Source: Chitinophagales bacterium
GTDB taxonomy: Bacteria; Bacteroidota; Bacteroidia; Chitinophagales; Chitinophagaceae
NCBI GenBank assembly: GCA_015654495.1
Contig: JAATGW010000784.1
Coordinates: 1 to 8,919 of the forward strand
Length of the DNA: 8,919 nucleotides
Direction: 5' to 3'
Positions 1 through 4,546 of the stretch are shown one piece after another. The notes beneath the pieces were generated by a model. It had not been told where the DNA came from, searched no databases, and worked only from the letters and a program-made list of their open reading frames with translations. The translations under genes and the position numbers were made by a program. Position 1 is the stretch's first letter. The number at the start of each line of letters is the position of its first letter.

Positions 1-125
1 ACCGGAATTTCCTGTTTCATATCTGGTATATTGTTTTGTTCAGTTCCGGATGTTTTTTTAGAATCGCAACTGCTATTGCTCAGCAAGACAGCCGTTGCGA
101 TTATTCCGGATAAAATATTTTTCAT
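1..125 (-). CDS. Lipoprotein of unknown function, N-terminal part (runs off the left edge)
   Basis: Reading leftwards from the ATG at 125, 41 codons are visible before the window ends. The first 19 residues are a typical signal peptide (MKNILSGIIATAVLLSNSS) followed by Cys20, which fits signal peptidase II processing and lipid attachment. The -3 residue is Asn, so the lipobox is loose, as is common in Bacteroidota. After the cysteine comes a polar, flexible stretch (DSKKTSGTEQ) typical of a lipoprotein tether. An AGGAG stretch lies about 5 nt before the ATG, an unusually good Shine-Dalgarno match for this window. The gene starts 17 bp after the OsmC stop on the same strand, so it is probably the third gene of that transcript. 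The functional domain is outside the window and no function can be given. Confidence 0.75.
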   Translation of the reverse strand, partial: MKNILSGIIATAVLLSNSSCDSKKTSGTEQNNIPDMKQEIP

Positions 126-142
126 TTTTCTCCTGATTTTGT

Positions 143-559
143 TTAACCGTTGAGTGTGAATTCAGAACTGATTGTTGCGTTCAGCACTTTGCTGATCGGG
201 CAGGTTTTTTCGGCATCGTTCACACATGCCGAAAAAACTTCTGTTGAGATGCCAGGTACAGTTGCCCTGATAACCAGGTGTGAAGCTGTAATTGTTGTAC
301 CATTTTCAAAATTGACTATCGCAGTTGTTTCCAGTTCGGAGGGTACAAATCCGGTTTCAGAAATCAGGAAGGTTAGTTTCATAGTGAAACAACCTGCATG
401 AGCCGCAGCAAGTAGTTCCTCAGGGTTCGTACCTTTTCCGTCGGCAAACCTGCTGTTAAATGAATATGGGGTATGTTCAAGAACTCCGCTTTGCGTTGAC
501 AGGTTACCGCTGCCTTCCTTTCCCGTGCCTTTCCATACCGCTGTTGCCTTTCTTTTCAT
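143..559 (-). CDS. osmC: OsmC/Ohr-family thiol peroxiredoxin, OsmC type
   Basis: This is a 138-residue protein, close to the usual length of about 140 for OsmC. OsmC proteins are cytoplasmic homodimers that reduce organic hydroperoxides with two cysteines. Both are present in their expected contexts: Cys57 in AAHAGCF and Cys120 in KTCPISKVL. Also conserved are the N-terminal STQSGVLEHTPYSFNSRF block with Arg37 and the KGTNPEELL block with Glu47 and Glu48. The start at 559 is chosen because the homology begins at MKRKATAVWKG. An in-frame ATG at 658 would add 33 unrelated residues and overlap the hydrolase gene. The gene follows the hydrolase stop by 28 bp and precedes the lipoprotein by 17 bp, so the three are probably co-transcribed. 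OsmC rather than Ohr is favoured by the GTNPEEL and SGVL motifs. Confidence 0.93.
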   Translation of the reverse strand: MKRKATAVWKGTGKEGSGNLSTQSGVLEHTPYSFNSRFADGKGTNPEELLAAAHAGCFTMKLTFLISETGFVPSELETTAIVNFENGTTITASHLVIRATVPGISTEVFSACVNDAEKTCPISKVLNATISSEFTLNG

Positions 560-587
560 AAATTTTATTTTTCTTTTGAAAGCAATT

Positions 588-1370
588 TTATTTTCCCGTG
601 CCCTTTGCTGCGGTTTCAATGACATCGCAAACAGGAGCGGGCTTTGACATAAAAACAAGATGGCTTGCTTTTATTTCAGTCACTTTTGCACCTGCTCTTT
701 TTGCCATGAAACGTTCAGCGTCAGGAGGGATAGTCTGATCATCCTGTGCAACTATATACCAGCTTGGTTTGGACTTCCATGCGGGACTTGCAATTTCATA
801 ACCGAAAACAGTAGCCGAAACGGGAATCTGTGAAGCGGCGAGAAAATCAGCCTGTTCCTTTGGAAGATCAGCACAGAAACCGGAATGATATTTTTTTACG
901 TCGTACCAGATAAATCCAGCTTCATCCGGAGGAAGTATTCCGGAATTGGGTGCAGGCGGCCCTGATTGCAATAGTTTTAAAAGCGTTTCATTTGCATCAG
1001 GAACAAATGCGGCAATGTATACAAGGCCTGCTACTTTTGGATCGTTACCTGCTTCAGTGATAATAGCGCCACCATAGGAATGACCTACTAAAATCACCGG
1101 GCCGTCCTGACGCGCAATAACCCGTTTTGTTGCTGCTACATCATCCTGCAATCCTGTATTGGGATTGCCGACAACACTCACATTGTAGCCTTTTTTCTTC
1201 AGTATTTTATATACTGCCTCCCATCCCGAGCCATCGGCAAATGCGCCATGTACCAATACTATATTTTTTACCTGAGCATCCAAGACAAGAGAAGAAGCCA
1301 TAAAGGCAATAAATGCGATCAGCAGAATTGCCGGTCTCCGGTTAAGCTTTTTTTGATTTTTCTTTTTCAT
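588..1370 (-). CDS. Exported alpha/beta-fold hydrolase (probable serine esterase)
   Basis: This 260-residue protein has the alpha/beta-hydrolase layout. The oxyanion-region motif HGAF is at residues 41-44. The nucleophile elbow GHSYGG puts the catalytic serine at 98. A probable acid lies at Asp210 or Asp211 in VAQDDQTIPP, and the histidine is His237 in KASHLVF. The N-terminus is lysine- and arginine-rich (residues 1-12), then hydrophobic (13-30), and ends LDAQ, so a signal peptide cleaved near Ala32/Gln33 and a periplasmic location are likely. The overall pattern resembles small carboxylesterase or haloperoxidase-like members of the superfamily; the substrate cannot be read from the sequence. 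It is the first gene of a minus-strand set with osmC and a lipoprotein. No clear TAnnTTTG box was found upstream of its ATG; a weak TTG-N20-TAATTTC match lies near 1401-1430. Confidence 0.9.
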   Translation of the reverse strand: MKKKNQKKLNRRPAILLIAFIAFMASSLVLDAQVKNIVLVHGAFADGSGWEAVYKILKKKGYNVSVVGNPNTGLQDDVAATKRVIARQDGPVILVGHSYGGAIITEAGNDPKVAGLVYIAAFVPDANETLLKLLQSGPPAPNSGILPPDEAGFIWYDVKKYHSGFCADLPKEQADFLAASQIPVSATVFGYEIASPAWKSKPSWYIVAQDDQTIPPDAERFMAKRAGAKVTEIKASHLVFMSKPAPVCDVIETAAKGTGK

Positions 1371-1494
1371 TGTTTTTGATTAGGCTTTTAATAATAATTG
1401 AAATTAGTTGGTGATGATGCCGTAAGCAATTGCTATTTGGTACCTGATGTTATATATATTCAGTTGATTGAGGAAGCAGGCAGAAGAGAGTTGG

Positions 1495-1515
1495 TTTATA
1501 GTTTTTAGTTTATAG
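1495..1515. repeat. Three tandem heptamers TTTATAG / TTTTTAG / TTTATAG
   Basis: Seven-base units at 1495-1501, 1502-1508 and 1509-1515, the middle one differing by one base. This simple repeat is followed directly by a purine-rich run containing two tandem GGCAAAA units at about 1545. It may vary in copy number by slippage. No function is evident. Confidence 0.55.
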
Positions 1516-1642
1516 TGCTTAGGAAGATGGTAGATGAGGAAGAAGGCAAAAGGCAAAAGAGAACAGCCGGCGTTTGGAGATTTGGGCTAAGCGTTCTTTC
1601 CCGTTCCTGTTACTGTTTCTTTCCTCTTACTCTTGCTCTTTC

Positions 1643-1658
1643 AGACAGTAGACCGTCT
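1643..1658. repeat. AGACAG hairpin repeat, copy 1 (imperfect)
   Basis: AGACAG-TAGA-CCGTCT forms a stem with 5 of 6 pairs. The same AGACAGTAGA start recurs at 1879. The sequences that follow each copy are also loosely alike (a short AGTGAA piece, then an A-rich stretch ending TTAAACC), which suggests two diverged copies of a longer unit about 236 bp apart. Confidence 0.4.
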
Positions 1659-1776
1659 CACTATTAGCGCGAAGCCACTGTTTTAGTGAAAAATAACCTG
1701 AAAATTTAAACCAGTGAGTAGGAGGCAGCAGATTAGAAAAATCTTCATGTTGATTTTAGTATATAGTTTTTCTGCA

Positions 1777-1831
1777 GGAAAGGCGGGATGATGAAGAAAT
1801 ATACAAAGTTTTTTTATCCCGCCTGCTTTCC
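1777..1831. repeat. Long inverted repeat GGAAAG-GCGGGAT / ATCCCGCC-TG-CTTTCC
   Basis: The left arm is 1777-1789 and the right arm 1816-1831. GGCGGGAT pairs perfectly with ATCCCGCC (8 bp), and GGAAA pairs with TTTCC beyond a small bulge. The loop is 26 nt and A-rich, ending in a run of seven T. There is no T-run after the stem on the plus strand, so it is not a normal terminator there. It may be part of a decayed mobile palindrome. Confidence 0.5.
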
Positions 1832-1878
1832 GGCTCCCCTTACCGGCAAAAGAAAGACGTTTTATAGTAGTAGGCGGA

Positions 1879-1896
1879 AGACAGTAGAACCTGTCT
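1879..1896. repeat. AGACAG hairpin repeat, copy 2 (perfect)
   Basis: AGACAG (1879-1884), TAGAAC loop, CTGTCT (1891-1896): a perfect 6-bp stem. Related to the imperfect copy at 1643-1658. Confidence 0.45.
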
Positions 1897-1986
1897 AGTG
1901 GTCAGGCTACAGTGAAAGGCATTAAGTATAAAATATTAAACCGGGAAACGATTATCCGGAAATCTCTTTTAACTCAAAGCCTGATG

Positions 1987-2113
1987 CAATCTCGCGTTGG
2001 TACAGATGTGAGATTTCCCTTTGCGTGCCTGCGGCACTTGAATTTTGTATTCTTTATTTATCCGCCGGGTTGAAACCCGGCGCTATTGCACCGGGCCTGA
2101 CGGCCCTGAAATA
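1987..2113 (+). repeat. Palindromic repeat family, copy A (forward)
   Basis: This copy has three ordered hairpins. The first is GTGCC-TGC-GGCAC (2025-2037). After exactly 25 nt comes CGCCGGGTT-GA-AACCCGGCG (2063-2082). After 10 nt comes GGGCC-TGAC-GGCCC (2093-2106). Upstream, AATCTC (1988-1993) can pair with GAGATT (2010-2015). The 29 nt at 2085-2113 are identical to 2603-2631 in copy C. The left edge is set where similarity to copy C begins (CAATCT). There is no open frame of note, so this is an intergenic repeat and not a gene. Confidence 0.8.
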
Positions 2114-2173
2114 AATTCGTAAATCGTGATAATTTTTGAGGACATCGATAGTTTGGGGCTTGAAATTTTCAAT

Positions 2174-2255
2174 GCGTGTTCGCGGAGCTTATAATAAAAA
2201 TAGCCTATAGCCATTTGTAGTTAAAATGGAATTAAATTTAAAGCTCCGCAGGAGC
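2174..2255 (-). repeat. Palindromic repeat family, copy D (reverse, degenerate)
   Basis: Read on the minus strand, hairpin 1 is GCTCC-TGC-GGAGC (2255-2243). After exactly 25 nt comes a decayed 20-mer (2217-2198) in which 5 of 9 stem pairs remain around CTATAG. Then comes a decayed third hairpin (2188-2174) with GCG/CGC left. The 25-nt spacing shared with the other copies is what identifies this as a family member. Confidence 0.6.
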
Positions 2256-2317
2256 GGCGAAAGGATCATAAAAATATTTTAAGTTTCCAAGTTTATCAGC
2301 GTCTCCGAATCTGTTCA

Positions 2318-2402
2318 GCACCGAAGGTGCGGTGCAATCAATAGCAACGGGCTTCAGCCCGTTGTAAACAAATGGATAAGAGAAATCAAGCTCCGTAGGA
2401 GC
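2318..2402 (-). repeat. Palindromic repeat family, copy B (reverse)
   Basis: Read on the minus strand, hairpin 1 is GCTCC-TAC-GGAGC (2402-2390). After 25 nt comes CAACGGGCT-GA-AGCCCGTTG (2364-2345). After 14 nt comes GCACC-TTC-GGTGC (2330-2318). The spacers match copy A in part (TTGA after hairpin 1, CTATTG and TTGCACC before hairpin 3). The stems differ in sequence from copy A yet stay fully paired. Copies B and D are joined by 62 nt and may travel as one unit. Confidence 0.75.
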
Positions 2403-2508
2403 GATTAAGAAGTCCACACGTGATTTTTTGATTTCCCGGTTTTCATTCAATTGAAATATTCTATACCCAGGCAAATACCTGCATAATAGAATTAAAATTA
2501 TTTGTCGT

Positions 2509-2631
2509 CAATCTTAAAATGGTAGAGACATCTTTGCGTGCCTACGGCACTTGAATTTTCTATGTTTTATTTTTCCCGCCTTGTTTCAACCCGTCTAAAT
2601 AGATTGCACCGGGCCTGACGGCCCTGAAATA
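2509..2631 (+). repeat. Palindromic repeat family, copy C (forward)
   Basis: GTGCC-TAC-GGCAC (2538-2550) is followed by 25 nt, then a decayed middle hairpin (from about 2576, with CCGCC and AACCCG remnants), then GGGCC-TGAC-GGCCC (2611-2624). The first hairpin differs from copy A only in one loop base. The last 29 nt are identical to copy A. The repeat ends one base before the stop codon of the metallo-hydrolase gene, so it forms the 3' end of that transcript. Confidence 0.8.
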
Positions 2632-2632
2632 C

Positions 2633-3424
2633 TTAGTTCAAACGGGTTGGGATACCCGAACTAAGAAAAATAGTTTTATTTAGTAACGCGGGTAGTTTTC
2701 GAATAGCAATGTGGAGCGCGGTTTCTTTCTCTTTGAAATGCGACCAGCCTTTGTGATGTATCGGAATTACTGTATTTGGATTGAGAATTTCTGCAGACCT
2801 GATCAGGTCTTTACTATCCATCGTATACTGACCGAAGCCGGTGAGGTAACGGAATTGCACAGAGCCAACATGGAAAATCCCGGTATCAATTCTGAATCTT
2901 TTCGCCACTTCATCGATTCCTTTAAAATAAACGGTATCACCTGAGATGTAAATAACGCCGTTTTCCTGGCCATCAAATTCGATAATAAAACCAATCACTT
3001 TTCCTGCGACAAATTCGGGAATCCACCAGGGATGATGTTGAGCCGGTGTCGCTGTGATTTTTAAACCGGGCACTTTTGGCGTTTTTATTTCAATGGATTC
3101 CCAGTTATCAAGTCCTGTGATGCCTGAAATTTCCCTGCTGGCAGCTTCAGTGGAAATGATTATAGGTACAGTCAATGCAAAGGCTTTTCCACGGATATCA
3201 AAATTATCTTTGTGTTGGTGATGGCTGAGAAGAACCAGATCAATATCATGCAGGTCTGAATCATTAATTGCAGGACTTCCTGTTTTCCTGGAAAATGATC
3301 CTGATCCGTGGTAATAAAGTTTTCCTGCCTCGTCCAATGTAGGATCAGTAAGAATCCTGTATCCGTTTATTTCAAGCAGGACGCAGGCCGTATCAATATG
3401 TGTTATGCTGATTGTTGCTTTCAT
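2633..3424 (-). CDS. Metallo-beta-lactamase-fold hydrolase, UlaG-like
   Basis: This 263-residue protein has no signal peptide, so it is probably cytoplasmic. The N-terminal beta strands carry THIDTACVLLEINGYRILTDP, typical of UlaG-type metallo-hydrolases. The metal motif is SHHQHKDNFD (residues 67-76), that is HxHxDN instead of the common HxHxDH. Further ligands are likely at His130 or His131 (PAQHH), Asp163 in SGDT, and the PIHHKGW block (His223, His224). Relatives hydrolyse phosphoesters or lactones with Mn or Zn; the substrate is not evident here. The length is normal for the family. A TATATTTG box (3465-3472 read on the minus strand) lies 41 bp before the ATG. The gene is divergent from tetR, and repeat copy C abuts its stop codon. 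Confidence 0.88.
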   Translation of the reverse strand: MKATISITHIDTACVLLEINGYRILTDPTLDEAGKLYYHGSGSFSRKTGSPAINDSDLHDIDLVLLSHHQHKDNFDIRGKAFALTVPIIISTEAASREISGITGLDNWESIEIKTPKVPGLKITATPAQHHPWWIPEFVAGKVIGFIIEFDGQENGVIYISGDTVYFKGIDEVAKRFRIDTGIFHVGSVQFRYLTGFGQYTMDSKDLIRSAEILNPNTVIPIHHKGWSHFKEKETALHIAIRKLPALLNKTIFLSSGIPTRLN

Positions 3425-3440
3425 ATTTACTGAGCTGATT

Positions 3441-3453
3441 AGCCGATTCGGCT
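3441..3453. promoter_or_regulatory. Small palindrome in the 5' leader of the metallo-hydrolase gene
   Basis: AGCCG-ATT-CGGCT lies between the predicted -7 box and the ATG at 3424. It could be a regulator site or an mRNA hairpin. No matching copy was found near other promoters in the window. Confidence 0.35.
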
Positions 3454-3464
3454 GCTGCTAAAGT

Positions 3465-3472
3465 CAAATATA
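3465..3472 (-). promoter_or_regulatory. Candidate -7 box (TATATTTG) for the metallo-hydrolase gene
   Basis: Perfect match to the Bacteroidota -7 consensus TAnnTTTG on the minus strand, 41 bp before the start codon, giving a leader of about 35 nt. No convincing TTG -33 element is seen. Such a match can arise by chance in AT-rich DNA. Confidence 0.45.
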
Positions 3473-3498
3473 ATTTTCTTAGCCATGTATCTATATAA

Positions 3499-3567
3499 TC
3501 CGCATTTTCTTTCCGCACTGGTTCGGAGGTGCTAATGCGGAAATCCTTTGCATACAAAATTAGCACC
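3499..3567. repeat. Three-arm overlapping inverted repeats (mutually exclusive hairpins)
   Basis: TCCGCATT (3499-3506) pairs perfectly with AATGCGGA (3534-3541). GGTGCTAAT (3528-3536) pairs perfectly with ATTAGCACC (3559-3567). The two middle arms share AAT (3534-3536), so the hairpins cannot form in full together. A small TCCG/CGGA pair lies inside the first loop. This is the only structured part of the gene-free 3425-3845 stretch besides the metallo-hydrolase promoter. I see no gene in that stretch; the open frames from 3529 lack any family signature. Confidence 0.55.
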
Positions 3568-3845
3568 CCTTACGAATACAGTTGTTCCGGATTAAGTCCT
3601 GATCATATCCTGACATTTAAAAGTGATGAATCCTGCAGGATCTGTTGCTTTTATTTTCAGCAAGCAGAATTGCTGTTTATCAAAACTATCCATGTAAAAG
3701 AACGAATCCATCTGCAAATGCTGCGTTCTATTGTACATTTCGGACCCGGGTTTCCCTTTTTTACAGGGTACTCTTATTCTCCGTCTATCCGGATGCAGTT
3801 GTGTGATTCGCCGTAAACCGCCGATGGCTGCCGGGAAAAATCTCT

Positions 3846-3873
3846 GGAAAATATTATTTAATTATTATTTTCC
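3846..3873. promoter_or_regulatory. Candidate operator O1 upstream of tetR
   Basis: A 28-bp inverted repeat of the form GGAAAA-N16-TTTTCC, here extended to GGAAAATA/TATTTTCC. It ends directly before the -7 box at 3874 and would cover the -33 region. It is 21/28 identical to O2, which lies 40 bp downstream. Confidence 0.55.
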
Positions 3874-3881
3874 TATGTTTG
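3874..3881 (+). promoter_or_regulatory. Candidate -7 box (TATGTTTG) for the tetR-GH20 operon
   Basis: Perfect match to TAnnTTTG, 39 bp before the tetR ATG, giving a leader of about 30 nt. It fits exactly between the two 28-bp inverted-repeat sites, which strengthens the case for both. No clear TTG -33 element is visible. Confidence 0.55.
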
Positions 3882-3885
3882 CTGT

Positions 3886-3913
3886 GGAAAATATAATACA
3901 TCTAATCTTTTCC
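3886..3913. promoter_or_regulatory. Candidate operator O2 between the -7 box and the tetR start
   Basis: Second GGAAAA-N16-TTTTCC site, with the same spacing as O1 and exactly 40 bp downstream of it. Including flanking bases, GTGGAAAA (3884-3891) pairs with TTTTCCAC (3908-3915). It covers the expected transcription start and ends just before the ATG at 3921, so a bound repressor would block the promoter. An RNA hairpin is an alternative reading. Confidence 0.55.
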
Positions 3914-3920
3914 ACCGGCT

Positions 3921-4538
3921 ATGAAAGAAGAGATTTTGAAAACATCCTTACAACAGTTCCTCAAACACGGGATCAGGAAAATGACCATTCAGGAGCTTAT
4001 TGCACCCATGGGAATTTCAACAAAAACCGTGTATAAGTACTACAGTAACAAGGAATCATTGCTGGAAAAATGCCTGGTGCAGCACTATTCAGATCTTTAC
4101 ACAGCATTCGGAGAAATGAAGTCTCAGATTGAAGATCCCTTAATCCTCATCTTCCAGGTTTTTATCCGGTCCGTGCAGGCTGATTTCGGCGTAAACGTGG
4201 TTTTTTACCAGGACCTGAATTACTACTATCCTGATCTGCAGGATAAAATCATCAAAAAAAATTCTGATAAATACAGCCAGGTAATGATCGCTGCCATGAA
4301 TGAAGGAATAGCCAAAGGTTATTTCAGGAAAGAGGTTTCAGTACCCGTAATGTTCAAAACGATTATGCTGCTGTACAGGTCTTTTGCCCGAAGCAATGAA
4401 TTCCATCATCTGAAACTCTCGCCTTTTGACATTGCAGAAAATACAATTGGAGTTTATTTACGCGGCATCTGTACCTCAAAAGGGCTTTCTGTTATTGAGA
4501 AAAATCCTTCACTGACTTCTTTTACAAACAAGCAATAA
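3921..4538 (+). CDS. TetR/AcrR-family transcriptional regulator
   Basis: This 205-residue protein has a TetR-type DNA-binding domain at residues 1-50: GIRKMTIQELIAPMGIS, then the recognition helix STKTVYKYY (33-41) and the usual NKESLLEKC follow-on. The remaining 150 or so residues are helical and would form the ligand-binding and dimer domain; they match no specific subfamily I can name. The start at 3921 is chosen because the domain begins directly after it. Upstream are a TATGTTTG box and two matching inverted repeats, consistent with autoregulation. The GH20 gene follows after 8 bp, so the regulator and the glycosidase are almost certainly one operon. It is likely a repressor that responds to a small ligand, but the ligand cannot be deduced. 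Confidence 0.92.
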   Translation: MKEEILKTSLQQFLKHGIRKMTIQELIAPMGISTKTVYKYYSNKESLLEKCLVQHYSDLYTAFGEMKSQIEDPLILIFQVFIRSVQADFGVNVVFYQDLNYYYPDLQDKIIKKNSDKYSQVMIAAMNEGIAKGYFRKEVSVPVMFKTIMLLYRSFARSNEFHHLKLSPFDIAENTIGVYLRGICTSKGLSVIEKNPSLTSFTNKQ

Positions 4539-4546
4539 ATGTTGAA

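Larger units (their letters stand above)
1371..1986. other. Gene-free intergenic stretch with low-complexity and degenerate repeats
   Basis: I see no credible gene here. The stretch holds three tandem heptamers (1495-1515), a purine-rich run (about 1516-1562) that includes two tandem GGCAAAA units, a pyrimidine-rich run (about 1594-1642), and a pair of related AGACAG hairpins at 1643 and 1879. It also holds a long stem at 1777-1831. The hydrolase promoter should lie at its left end but is not obvious. Stops occur often in all frames and no family motif appears in the short open frames. Confidence 0.6.

Noticed and set aside
560..658. Longer OsmC start with 33 extra residues
   Set aside because: The extension is not OsmC-like and would overlap the hydrolase coding end by 71 bp. 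The ATG at 559 fits family length and spacing.
2238..2474. 78-residue open frame on the minus strand
   Set aside because: It lies across repeat copies B and part of D, and its residues are the translation of the hairpins and linker. Likely a spurious frame of the repeat.
1371..2632. CRISPR array or tRNA genes in the repeat-rich stretch
   Set aside because: Repeats are not regularly spaced direct repeats with unique spacers, and no cloverleaf or CCA-type end was seen.
3529..3816. 95-residue open frame starting at GTG
   Set aside because: The start sits inside an inverted repeat, the protein matches nothing I recognise, and composition is not protein-like.
3731..4036. 101-residue open frame overlapping tetR
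   Set aside because: It starts at a TTG, covers the tetR promoter and operators, and runs into tetR in another frame.
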